Assembly: GCA_035610365.1 (NCBI GenBank)
Contig: CM069432.1
Span: 182,823,027 to 182,887,026, forward strand
Length of the DNA: 64,000 bases
Origin: Aquatica leii
Lineage: Eukaryota; Arthropoda; Insecta; Coleoptera; Lampyridae
Direction of reading: 5' to 3'
The notes beneath the pieces were generated by a model, which worked only from the letters and a program-made list of their open reading frames with translations, did not search any database and was not told the origin of the DNA. Positions 21,600 through 33,499 of this stretch are shown one piece after another (position 1 is the first letter of the stretch; each line of letters opens with the position of its first letter). A program made the translations under genes and the position numbers.

Positions 21600-22930
21600 T
21601 TGAAATTATTATTTTCAGTAATGAAATCGGAAACAAAAACATTAACTAATTAAATTAAAAATTAATAATTCATTATCATAAAAAAACAACAATACATAAA
21701 ACTAAACAAAACAGTTATAATTATTTTTTTTTCGGAGGTTGCCATAAACATCAGTGATAAGATTTCCGAATATTTGTGTCTGGCACTTATTAGAATCGGC
21801 GTCTAGCTGCAATATTAACAAAAATTAATAAAAGATATATTAATTTTAAAGTATATTTACAAGTTACCCAAAATAACCTCGCAAATTTTTAATGTACTAC
21901 AAAATGATAATTTATTCTTTCTTCCAAAACTTGAGTATAAAGGCGTTGCTTGGAGTTTTTTTGTATTGCTATAAAAAACAGAATTTCTTTCTAAAATCGG
22001 TAATTGCAACTTACCAGTGTTTTATTTTTTTTGTTATTCTAAATCCTCATATTTAGTTTTCATCGTGAGTAGCAGCAACGTTTAAAATGTATGTAATAAT
22101 TTAATCATTAAATTAGATATACTAAGTCGGTATTGGGATTTGTTTATTTTTAGACAACGAATTTACTGCACGGGCATAACTTAATGTTAATTATGGAATT
22201 AAATTACTATTTGAAACCAAAAAATGTTTTCATCAAAACCTGAGTAGACCCAAATTAAAAACTGCAAACAGTAAATTATACAATCAAAAATGATACTTAT
22301 TGTTATAATAAACAAAAAATTATTTACGTTAAATGCAAGTACTTGCAGCAAACGCAACTTAGTGGCACAAAGAAAAGTGAGTATAACAACTTATTATACA
22401 AAAGGTAAGAAAATATAAGAATAGAAATATTTACAAGAGGCAAGTAAAACTACGAACGAAACTTGTTGAACTTGATAAAGTGTAAACAGTTACTTAGAAG
22501 TAGATAAATACAAATATAAATATATATTTTTTCTTGTATAATTCTATTATTTTTTTTTAGATAATTCTTAAATTGTACATTATGACTTCTCGTGTAGTTA
22601 CTGATTATTATATTATTTGGTTTAATCAGAAGGTACAAGAGAAACTAGATAACTATTTTTTATAGATTTTTTTCCAATATTACGCTTCAGTTCTACAAAA
22701 AATTGTAACCATGGAAACAAATTAGTAGACGTCATTTTGACAAATTAAATTAATAAATGTTACATTTATGCTTGTTATTTTCATGAATGTATGTATTCGT
22801 AGGAAAAGTATAGTACACAACTAAAGTTGTATAAGTTTATTACATGCTCGTAAAATTATCAATTTTTTTTACTCACATATAGGTATATTAAGTTAACTTA
22901 AATAATAAAAGCATCAAATTCACTCTAAAG
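21600..22930. other. AT-rich spacer, no gene seen
   Basis: No protein similarity found; only short AT-biased frames. Confidence 0.4.
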
Positions 22931-22939
22931 TTGAACTTC

Positions 22940-23830
22940 CTACTTTGGATTCACTGAGTTCGATCCTTGTTGTTTTTCTTTGTAGGCCAAGTTCCAATAA
23001 TATTTGGTAAAATTGAATTCTTCTTTAACATACTGTATTGTGGTTTTCATATGTCGTACTTTAGTTTCTGTAATCCATACATTTTCATCTGTATAAACTT
23101 TTCTCTTTGGTAATAATACTTCTTCAATACTTCTTCGTGGCATAGTTAGATAAAAATAGTGGGTCACCCATAAATTAATAAAATCCGAAGTAATAACGTA
23201 GACAGGTTCGTATATAAAATGATGTTGAGAAATAGGGAAATGTACTTTTTTATCCTTGGGAATGTCTGACTTTATAGTTTTGGTGGAAATGCAGTTTTTA
23301 TGTAACATTTGACTCACCAGTTTTTTAAGTCTGATATTTCATCAAACTTTAGTTTCTTTACAGTGAATCGATTAAGAGCACTAGATGTTACAATAATCTC
23401 TATGTTTTCTCTTGATTACCCCAAAATCTCTATCGCAGAGTAAAAACGAATGCCCGCGTATAGGATTAAACTGTTAAATCTTTTTAAATTTGTCAATATC
23501 TGCTAGGGCTTTACACATTCAAACCAGAGTATGGTTTTTGTTTTGCTCAAAGCAATTATAAGAAGAAAGTTGCAGTTCAGACAACGAATCGGGAACATAC
23601 TTTTTTAAAAAAAAAGAACAAACCTCAACTGGGCCCCTGTTTGCTACTCCTTTGCAGTATACTGTTTTCTTTGCCTTAAATTGTGAATGCAACATACTAC
23701 GTTAACAGTTAGCTGTGTTAAATAAAACAATTTCTCCACGGGTACTTATGGGAGTCAAAGTTTGCATATAATCGAATGTGATGCCTAGCAAATCGTTTCT
23801 TTCTCTACATTTAGTTGCTGTAGTATTATA
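22940..23830 (-). pseudogene. DUF7869-type transposon-associated protein, broken
   Basis: Minus-strand segments joined across frames give, in order: ITFDYMQTLTPISTRGEIV, CKGVANRGPVEVCSFFLKKY, CFEQNKNHTLVWMCKALAD, GHSFLLCDRDFGVIKRK, a linker ending LKFDEISDLKNW, then PKDKKVHFPISQHHF and the 125-codon tail. The Gln-Asn-Lys-Asn and GHSFL-CDRDFG blocks mark a large multi-copy arthropod family that I associate with DUF7869. Its activity is undetermined, but the spaced acidic residues recall a nuclease fold. The usual Asp before Asn-Cys reads Tyr. At least four frame breaks or stops are present. Confidence 0.7.
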
Positions 23831-23849
23831 AATTTTTTAGCCCTACGAT

Positions 23850-26800
23850 TGTGCACCATTAATTCGGCTACAGCTGCGCGCTTACCGGTTTCTCCGAGTG
23901 ACGGAGCTTTTATTTTGAGTTAAGCCGTTCGCATGCATAAGCAGGAATCTATTTGAAAACGTACAAAATGCAGTTGATAATGTCGTTGTTGATAATCTTT
24001 AGAGTATTATATGAAGTAGTTATATTTTATTCTAGAGTCTGAAATAGTTAATTATAACATTTAACTTGCTATCCAGATAAAGATATTTCTTCTCAGAGTA
24101 GTGGGTTTCTTTGACAGCTTGTAACGCTCAAATCTAAACAAATATATAAAAAGCGATGTACTCAAATACTGTAAAATAGCAATTGAGAATTTTCCTGTCT
24201 CATTTTTTTTTACATGAGTCTACAAACGCATTATTTGCCTAAATCTTCGTATGTTTTTAAGTTTAGAATAGATAGTGTTGTTACTTAAAATATTATAGGC
24301 AACTTTTTTTGTACTTCTACACACTATAAAGTAAACAACATTTAAAAAAATGTAATGTAATTTTAAATATATATTATCTTACAGTTTTATTCGAAGATAC
24401 AATGATGAGACTTTTTTGTACACCAAATATCAGAATTATATATGTTTTAAAATTCGTATTTTACAAATTTTTCTTGTCAAAACCTAGACTTTTGCAATAA
24501 ATATGTTTTAATATTTTTTTTTATATTATTCTACAAGTAAAATAATATTTTAGTTTGAAATAATAACTCAACTGGTAAATAAGTTTGTATATGCTTTAGC
24601 ATGGAAATGACTTGGTATTATTGATATAGGATTGATGCTGCTCAGCAGCAGTTCTGTTTTATTAAAATATCGAAAATGAATGTGATCATTATATGTATAT
24701 AATCTATGTATCAGTATGCAAAAATAGAAACTATTTGCTTTTTTTGCAAGTAAGCTTCACATTTTGTGTGTTAATTGTTACGCAAAGGCAGCAATTGCAT
24801 TTCTACGTAGTGGTTTAACTATTTCTTTTTATTAAACAAAATATATAAAATGCTTTTTTTAATTTATAATTCAAACTAGAATGAAGTTAATACTTAAGTT
24901 TTTTTGTTAAAATCACCAAAATTCTTTAACACATTCTTATGCATTATATATAAAATCAAATTCATTTGTTTAACTAACAATTTAAATTGTTTAAAAATAA
25001 CATTGAATAAAATTTTGGATCCTGGCATATCGTTTTGTAATTTTTTTAATTTAAAACTGTTATTAATGATTTATGTATCAACATATTTTAAAGAAAAATC
25101 TATTTTAAAATTAAAAAATTTAATAAAAACAATTTTTATCTGATTTCCGTAGTTGAGTTTTGGATTTTTATTGATTTTTTTAACCCTTGTGAGAAACCAA
25201 TTTCTTGACTGATATCTAACTATAAAAATTATTTATTTTACTATAGCAACATTTCAACTACACATAAAAATGAGATTAAATTAATAAATTAAAAAATATA
25301 TAAATAAATTAAAAGTTTAACATTTATTATTTTTATTTTATTTTATTATGTCTAAAATGTAACTAATTATTTGCATTTAGCAAGCAACGGTTTTTTAATC
25401 AAACATGTTGTTATTTTTTAAATAATAATTTTTATACTAATTTTATTAATTATTTATAATCGTCAAACTTAAATATTAAGCTGAATTCCATGCGCTGCGG
25501 TGAGTACAAGAAACGTCACCAATTATAAAAGACAACTAAATTTTAATTAAACATAAATACCATCCAGTTAACGGTATACAATCAAGGTTGTAGTCTAACT
25601 TAAAGCTTTATTTCTAATTTTTATGAACGAATACAAAATAACACTATTGAGTATATTAAAAACAGCGTTTTATTAATAAATAAAATACATATATTGTTTG
25701 TCGTTTACTTTAATTTATTTATTATTAATATTCTTCCTTGAATATAACAAACATACAAACATAAAGTATTTGTGAACATTGATGAAAATTTTAATAATTT
25801 ACAATGAAAAGGATTGTGTGAAACTACTGTAGAAGTTAAGTATTTAATTAGTAATATCCTTTTCATAAAATCTCGTGAGAGAAACCTTACTCAGATTTAG
25901 GAATCCCAAGGTTAAAAGTCACACCTAATAGGTTACCTTTGTGGTAAAGCGATTTGTTATTTAGAGTTAGTGCGATATTAAGTTACGTATAAAGTTTTAA
26001 TAACACAAAGCATATTGGATATCCATATGCGATGTACATAAGTTAACTCGAAACTTTACATAGTATCAAACAATATAAATTCTTGGTAGGCGAATAAACT
26101 CTTTCCGTGTCAAAAACAAATGATTGATTTTAAACACGTTTTAAAGAAGCTAGTTTATGACTGGTAAAAATTTAAGTATTTATCTTCGACTACCACGGCA
26201 TCGCTTGGGAATTTTCTGTACTTGACAGCTGTCGTAAAACTCTTTATTATATCAATTATTTTTTTTAGTTTAAACTGCATAAATCACGCATTTTTTTTAG
26301 ATATAAAAACAATATATGATTAATATACATTATTTTTTTAAATTAATAAAAATTGTAAAAAACTAGTATATGTTATAACCACACGATTAAATGTATTTAA
26401 CTATAAGATTTTATTTTTGCGTTATTTACTAAAATGCTGCAGTCTAAAACTAAGACATTATTGAGATTGTAATATCTAAAAGTAGGAATAATGCTTATTA
26501 AATTAAAACTCTGTTACCAAGGGTCAAACTTTTTTAGTGTTTACTTACTTTAGATTTTCTGTTGTTAAATTTTATTATTGTCATATGTATAAGTTTATTT
26601 GTACAAGGTGTTTTAAAAAAAAAATTCGTAATAAAAAAATGAAAGAATGTGATTGAAAAATTTTTGAAAAAAGTAAATCTTCTAAAATTTGTAAACGCTA
26701 CTAGGTTTATATTTGTATTTCATATATTCTTTTATTCTAATATTTGCAATTATAAACTAGGGCTTTTGCTAACCTGGTTTGCAGTTAAACTAAACATTTT

Positions 26801-27470
26801 TAGTACAACCCAGCATCTTGTAATTTTAAGAAAAATAAATATTACATTTGCGAGCGGAGTTTAAACACTTTGAATTTACGCCATCAGCTGAACCAAGATC
26901 CGATTGGCGTTTTTCTTCTTTATAAAGTTAGTCAACCATAATCAAAAGAGCATCACAAAGCTCTCCGTAAATATTCCTGTACATACATTTTTCTTATTAC
27001 ACTTGTTATTAATTTAATTTTATTTTTCCAACAGTTACTCGCTACAAAATAAACATTTAGTCAAAATAGATTTGTAGTATGCGACTGAAAAAGTTGATGC
27101 ACTCCTTGAAAATATACCTGTTAGATGCAACCTTGAAAAAATGGGAAATTTACTTTAATAAACAAACCGACTTCATTTCATTTATTAAACGCACGTAAAT
27201 TCAAGACTCAATGTAGTAGTATTTCTTTGTGTTTTTAAATTACGACATTGTACCGCTACAACAAACACACATAGACAATTTATCTTAACTATCATGTATT
27301 AATTTTTTTAAGAATTAAACGCCGACAGCAGTTCGTAAAAACAGTATAGAAGTACCTACAAAAACAAGGACTTGGGTTAATTCTTCTTATTAATAAGTGT
27401 TTTTTATCCATTTACTTCAAATTTGATAACAATTCTTAATAAAAGGTTTCTGGTGCTTTTATGAGTTTTC
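23850..27470. other. AT-rich spacer, no gene seen
   Basis: About 3.6 kb without recognisable genes. The frames at 24904-25143 and 26649-26864 are Lys/Asn/Ile/Phe-rich translations of AT-rich DNA. A short GC-richer patch at 23870-23940 shows no coding motif. Confidence 0.45.
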
Positions 27471-27477
27471 TTCTATA

Positions 27478-27965
27478 ACCTGTTGCAGCTAACATTTTTA
27501 TGGAATCTTTTGAAACGGTTGCATTGGACTTATCTATATTAAAATCTAAAGTTTAGGTATGTTGACGACACGTTTATTTTTGGGTCTCATGGACATCTCA
27601 AATTGTCTAAGTTTATTGATCATCTAAAAAATCAACGCCTAAATATCAAATTTACTATGAGAATCAAAACTAATGGTTTTCTCCCATTTCTCGACGTTCT
27701 TCTGACACTTATTTTAACTCACCCATATCGACAGATACTTTCATGCATCATGATCCTACACAAAAACGTTTTGATATTGAATATTTGCTTCATCGCGCTT
27801 GTTCTGTTTGCCAACCTCAGAATTTAGACTCGGAACTCCGTCATCTTACTAGAGCTTTGATAAATGATGGTTATAATTTGTATAAGTACAAAAAAATAGT
27901 GTGGCATACTGACATAAACTATCTCGTAGTGATTGAACTCACAATAGAGATGAATCGCAATTAAA
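27478..27965 (+). pseudogene. Penelope-like reverse transcriptase fragment (palm to C-terminus)
   Basis: The plus strand reads ANIFMESFETVALDLSI, then RYVDDTFIFGSHG, LSKFIDHLKNQRLNIKFTM and GFLPFLDVLLT. A shifted frame gives THPYRQ, RACSVCQPQNLDSELRHL and ALINDGYN. The YVDD catalytic box is intact, followed by the FLDV block, as in Penelope-like RTs. Three or more frame changes and the missing N-terminus and GIY-YIG nuclease domain mark it as a relic. It overlaps in content with the 39.8 kb fragment around ANFFMKSFETVA. Confidence 0.85.
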
Positions 27966-28473
27966 ATCTAAATACAGGGCTTTCATTAAAACCTATTTCC
28001 CACGTGCTCTATGAGTTGAGCATCAACATAGTTTTAGGTTGGTAGTGTTACCACAAGTGTTACTGTTTAGTAACATTTTTTGACATTTTCGTTTGATGTT
28101 TTGTTGACATCGGGAATTATTTTTTGTCGTTTTCCGTATTCTCTATTTTTTATATTCTAAAATAGTTATAATCATAACTATTCAGCACTTTTTGTGTTTC
28201 TGTTGGTAAGTACTGAAAAACAGCTGTAATTTTGAGGTCTAATTTTTTAATTTTATATTAGGTAATAACATTTCACGATGTTTTTTACTATTGAACAAGT
28301 CACCGTCATTATAATGACGTATTTTCAAACTGAGAAGTGATACTCGCAATTCTGATGAAACTTGGTCGCTCTTCAAAGTTGCATCGCTACATTCAAACAA
28401 TATTTTCCAGAAAGAAACATTACTTAAGATGCTTTCCAACGACGTGAACAAGTTTTAATTAATAGATATTTAA

Positions 28474-28749
28474 ATGAGAATTTGCAAAGGTAAACCTACA
28501 GGAAGGCATACTGTACTCACTGCACTTGTTATCAAAGAAATTCGCAATCGCATGAAACGAAAAAATCCTAATAAAACGGTGGCAAAATTATTTGCGGACA
28601 ACAGGTATAAAGTCACTTTAATTTGGTTTGTAAGCTATAAGCAGTCAATTTTTAAGATCATTAGTAGAAACTTGCCACAAAGCACTAAAAAAGAACTTCT
28701 TGATGCCTTCGTACAAAATTATGTTTTATCAATTATTTCCAAAATTTGA
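28474..28749 (+). CDS. Unrecognised 91-aa basic reading frame
   Basis: An ATG-started frame with basic segments (KEIRNRMKRKNPNKTVAKLF, FKIISRNLPQSTKKELLDAF) that looks more protein-like than the AT-biased frames around it. I do not recognise it. Its place among broken Penelope, gypsy and P-element pieces makes a transposon origin likely. Confidence 0.25.
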   Translation: MRICKGKPTGRHTVLTALVIKEIRNRMKRKNPNKTVAKLFADNRYKVTLIWFVSYKQSIFKIISRNLPQSTKKELLDAFVQNYVLSIISKI

Positions 28750-29114
28750 AAAGCAGAATTAACACATGTATCGCAGCTAAAGAACAACATATTGAACATC
28801 GGTTATAAAATTTAAATAAATGTTATTACCTATTTTTATTTCAAATAAACAGGTATTGTTATTAATGTGTTACCGTTATTAATTAATTACTTAACCTTAA
28901 TTTAGAGGTTACAAATTTTTCATTTAGTATTTTTTTTACGTTATACCAATCCAAGTAATGTTGGTTGCCTAACATATGTGTCACATGGGATCCAATCATT
29001 TATGAAGGCCCTGTAGTAAACTAGGTTAACAAAAATATAAAATGCGCAATTTGTCTATCACGGCAACAAAAATAATAATAATTTAAATTGCGAACTAACC
29101 ATTGGGGATTAGGC

Positions 29115-29275
29115 TGTACTACGTTTGTACAACATCCTATATGCACTAAAGCTGAACCAATCAAGTAGCGCTACTATCTTCTTTCTCCTACACTACAGAA
29201 AATCGTTGATAAAAAATTTTATTCTATGCTTCAACTTGTAGTTGCGCTTGGTCTAGTCCCATTGTTTTGGTTAAG
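29115..29275 (+). pseudogene. Ty3/gypsy reverse transcriptase N-terminal fragment
   Basis: The plus strand reads CTKAEPIK-stop-RYYLLSPTLQKIVDKKFYSML. This matches the RT start of the minus-strand gypsy element at 45.7-46.1 kb (KPIKQEYYPLLPALQKVVNG), so it is a second decayed member of that family. Confidence 0.7.
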
Positions 29276-29556
29276 TAAAATAACCAAGATCACCGTTTCT
29301 TAGGAAGGTGAACAAGTTATACAATGTAACCGTCGTTTGATTTTCGTACCATTGACTTTTGTTCTGACCGTCGTATTTACTTTCGTTTTAATTTGGCGTA
29401 GCATTTGTCATTTATTGTTCTTTTAACTAATTTCTTAGTTGATTGACGTATTTTAAATCATCTTTGCTTTTCCAAATTTTAAATAATATTTGTTTTCAAG
29501 TAATTTCTTGTTTTGCGTTGTATTTTGGAAGCCATCAACATCCACACAACATGTAG

Positions 29557-31068
29557 ATGATACACAAAAAAAGAAAGCGTTATAACAAAGGTTATTTTAT
29601 GAATCAGCAAAAAACAGGAAAAAAAAACAAAAAACGTACGAGTGCTTTAGAGATAGAAAATTTAACACTCAATGAACATGAGATGCTGTTTGATAATATG
29701 TCTTTACTGAGGCAATCTAAAAAAAGGCAAAAATATTCTCCGGAACTGCGGAAATTTGTTATTTTTAAGGCCTGTAACTAAGTAAACACTATGTTTGATA
29801 CATGCTTGCTGCATGGTAGCACAATATGTAAATGGCTTCAAAATATGAATGCTGCTCCAGGGTATACAGCAGAAGTTTTTGAAACTTTCCAGAAGCAGGT
29901 ACATCATAAGCCAAACATTTGCTTTTGTGCTCTAGTAATAGACTAAATGTCTATACGACAGCACTTAGATTGGGATAGAACGGTTTTCCATAGATATGTA
30001 AATTTTGGCACTGAAATTATTAATGGTAGAAATCAATTAGCTAAAGAAACATTTGTATTATTAATTTTGTTCATAAATGTTACATGGCAATTACCTGTTG
30101 GGTATTTTTTACCAATGAATTAAATGGACAACAGAAACATTTGATTGTTGAACAATGCACTGTTTTGGTGGAGAATACTGGAGCATGTGTAGTTTTAATA
30201 ACTTGCGACGGTGCTCCATCAAATATTACTTAAGGTAGATTAATGAGGTTTTCTTGTAAATTTCACAATATTCAAACTATTTTTCAAAGTAACAATAATA
30301 GAAAAATATGCTTCTTCTTGACGCTTGCCACATGATAAAAATGGCCGGAAAACATCTGAAGAGAAAAAGGTATTTTTAGATGAAGACGGAAATATTATTA
30401 ATTGAAAGTATATAGAATTTTTAGACGCTTTGCAAAAATTAGAAGGTTTATATTTTAGCAATAAATGAGGAAGTGCCTACATAAAATGAAGGTCAAACTC
30501 GCAATTTAATTATTAAGCGAGTCGGTAGCTGATTAAAATGTTGTACCGGAAACCTTGAACTAATTGATTTTCAAGAATGCAAAAGAACCGCGTGTTTATT
30601 GTAATGAATAATATTGTTGGTATTTTAACTAGTAGGTCGTTAGTTTCAACTAAATTTAAAAAAAAGTATATGTTAAAAAAATAAGGCATCCACCAAAACT
30701 TTTGTTAATTTTTCTATTAATTATATTACCCAACTGACTTTTAAATGGCGATTTAGTTATTACATCTTTGAGAAAAACAAGATTTATTGGCCTAATTGTC
30801 TGTTTGAAAAGTTTATTGGATAAATAATGATTTGGCAGCTGAACAAAATAAAATATTATTATATTTTCCTTTGTGCAATGTCAACCAGAAGCATTTAGAA
30901 CTATTTTTTTCGTCAATTTAATCTAAAAGAAGATGTAATAATAATCCAATAGAACGCCTATTTAGGTTGCATATAAACGTCTTCTTATTCGAGGGGAGGT
31001 CGGTGAATACGATGTTGGAAACTGCGTACTATTAAACCAAATTCCAGTGCTATTCCCTGTACGGCGAA
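29557..31068 (+). pseudogene. P-element/THAP9-type transposase, 5' and middle part
   Basis: Frames from about 29557 carry a Lys-rich segment, then YSPELRKFVIF, CKWLQNMNAAPGYTAEVFE and ICFCALVID-stop-MSIRQHLDWD, the first catalytic block (Asp with downstream W-D). Next come FHRYVNFGTEI, LAKETFVLLILFINVTWQLP and CDGAPSN, the second Asp block. Later pieces, ILTSRSLVSTKFKK and NQKHLELFFSS followed by NNNPI, match the C-terminal half of P-type transposases. Many stops and frameshifts are present. The reading is interrupted at 31069 by a MITE and resumes at 31743. No THAP finger was seen at the 5' end. Confidence 0.85.
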
Positions 31069-31742
31069 AAGATAGAGTTAAGCCCCTCCTTCAATTTTGT
31101 ATGATAATTTAAACCAATGTATGAAGAGACAAGTTTACACGGCTCAAATTAGTTAAAGCGCGAAAATTCAAAAAATATGTAATGTATAATATAGGCATTA
31201 AAGATTAAAGTACATAGGAAAAAGTATAATTTTCAATTAATGTACAAAATTATAAATTTCTACTTATAACAAATAAATACGTTTACAACTTTGTTAATTT
31301 AGTTACACCATTTATTTTTAAAATTTATCAAATAACACTTGGAGGGAACAACTAAACATTTCAAACGCGTATAAACAATAAAGGCGTCCTTAAGTTTTTA
31401 GTTATTAACAAATTTGACGAACTAAAATTATCACATATTTTATGGGAGTTTAAATAACATTCTGTATAAAAAAATAGGATTATTCAGATAAAGAAGTCAT
31501 CCTTCACACGAATATACACAAATGTCTTTCAAAGTATTGAAAAATACTATTTCGTCAAATGAATGGAAATTACAAAAACTTAAAACTGCGAATAAATTAA
31601 CCAAAATGTCGAACGTTAAATTCAGGTCAAACTGAAGTATGTTATTTGTTTGTTGTAATACCGACTTGAAAATTTTAACCAATAAAAACAATTTATTCAA
31701 ATTTATCGCCTATTTGATGGGAGGGACTTAACTCTATCTTTT
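31069..31742. mobile_element. MITE-like insertion with ~23-bp terminal inverted repeat
   Basis: AAAAGATAGAGTTAAGCCCC at 31069 is matched by the inverted AAAAGATAGAGTTAAGTCCC ending at 31742. The 674-bp interior has no coding similarity. It splits the P-type transposase pseudogene, whose C-terminal text resumes straight after. No clear target duplication is visible. Confidence 0.7.
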
Positions 31743-32285
31743 CAGAGAATAGTAAGTTTTAGTAGACTCACAAATACACCAGAATAACAAATGCCTTGGT
31801 ATAACAGCCAGGATCATATTTTGTCTAACGGTGATACAATATCTAAGGATTATGATTACTTAGTTAATGATCGTGTTATTTCCGAGTTTTAAAAACAAGT
31901 GGTTATATACATTTCAGGTTTTGTTATAATACTTTGCAAAAAATTATAAAATGTGTAATCGATTGTTAGAGTTTTACCAGAAAATAAGGAAAATTTTCTT
32001 ACTTCTTTAGTTACACAAAAAAGTTATGGTGGATTAATGTATCTTTCTGAGGATGTAATAAGAATATGCTAAAAAGACAAGCGTTGTTAGCTTTCAGAAA
32101 AATTTAAATATAAAAATATTTTATTGATATCAAATGAGGTAATATTTGATTGCCTGTACAGCAAAACTTTTAATAATTTAAATGATGATGTGCTGGAAAA
32201 TCCTGTGAATCATAAACATTTTCTTATAAAATACACAAAATAATTAAATGTTGGGATAAAATTTTATATCTAACAATAAATCAGT
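31743..32285 (+). pseudogene. P-element/THAP9-type transposase, C-terminal part
   Basis: After the MITE the reading resumes with VIYISGFVIILCKKL, then PENKENFLTSLVTQKSYGG and LMYLSEDVIRIC, which match the end of THAP9/P transposases (tissue 'Y.AGFV', 'GGL.YPS.DV'). It then decays into KHFLIKYTK. Together with 29557-31068 it forms one interrupted pseudogene. Confidence 0.75.
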
Positions 32286-32289
32286 AAGC

Positions 32290-33135
32290 GACAGTAATAG
32301 AATTAATTTATTACTCTGCAATATTTAATATTGTAAATACTTTTTTTTATGATTAATAGAAAAATATTATAGTAATCAATATGATATTAAATGTAAGTGA
32401 AGTGTAAAGTAAAAAACCATTTTTTATTAGTATAATTCTTGTATATTACTAGTTTAGTTTTATACCAGTTTGTTTTCTACTTTAAATTTATCTATATAAA
32501 ACCATTTAATCTTATAATTAAAACTGTACAAAGTTTCACAATTTATTATTTATGTACCTATTTTTATTTTGTAGAAAAAGTCACTATAAAAGTTACCTTA
32601 GTCTAAAAAAGATAAGTATCTAAACTTGCTTTTATATAATTTATCTGAAAGCAAAAATGCTTATTAATAAGATTCTTACGTACATATAAGAAAAGATATC
32701 TAATAATTTTCCACAAATTATACTTGATTTTTTTTATCAAAAGACTTAATTTTTCAAATAATATTTTAAGTTTACATACGTTACAAAATATTTAAAAACG
32801 CATTTATTGCTACAAATAAAGCTATAAAATTTCACATTACAAAAAATTATGAATAAATTTCTAGTAATAAGTTGTCGACTACGATACGCCACTGGGCTTT
32901 ACGGATATAGGCAGATGGTAATAACTTAACTTACACTGTTCGGTATCCACTCTCTTACCTAAGGTGTAGTTTATATGTGTTCTTAACTATGTGTTTCTAA
33001 TGTTTTGTTGTTTTTTATTAAATATTAGAATTTATTTGTATTAAACTGCTTATAGAATAGTTTTTAAAAGGTTTTTTTAAAATATTGTTAATTTGATTTA
33101 ATTAGTATGTGTCGATTGTATTTTTCTTTGCAAAG
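32290..33135. other. AT-rich spacer, no gene seen
   Basis: No coding similarity. The 32870-32990 patch is GC-richer and could belong to the adjoining LINE, but no motif is recognisable. Confidence 0.4.
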
Positions 33136-33139
33136 GCAC

Positions 33140-33494
33140 TATAATAATAATAATAATATTTATTCATGTTAAGATACAATAACGTATTTACAATTGTCAA
33201 AAAAATATAAAATGTAAGTTTTCGCCATAAAACCCTAGAAAATTAAAATCTAAAATGATGTATAATTAATTATATAACATTTAACTATATAAAACATACG
33301 CAGTCAACGTTCATTATTACTGCAATATAACACACATTTAAACCACAGTTAAATTTCAGATGTAGAAATTGTTTTCTTTTACTTTTAAATAGTTTAATAT
33401 CTAAAGATTTTATACTATCTGGCAGTTTATTGAAATATTTAGGTGCTAAAAAGTTCGTTGATTTCTGGGATTTAGTCAGTCTACAAGCTGGCAA
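33140..33494 (-). pseudogene. LINE (non-LTR retrotransposon) 3' end
   Basis: The minus-strand frame 33494-33285 reads TNFLAPKYFNKLPDSIKSLD followed by KLFKSKRKQFLHLKF. This is the C-terminal tail after the RT of CR1/Jockey-like LINEs ('.F.GPK.FN.LP..IK....FK..L..FL'). The minus strand then runs through about 100 bp of 3' UTR to AATAAATATTATTATTATTA at 33143-33165, a TAA-repeat tail as in many insect LINEs. The element is 5'-truncated, which fits target-primed insertion. Confidence 0.8.
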
Positions 33495-33499
33495 CTATT

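Noticed and set aside
24904..25143. 79-codon plus-strand frame
   Set aside because: Lys/Asn/Ile/Phe/Leu-rich composition expected from AT-rich noncoding DNA; no motif.
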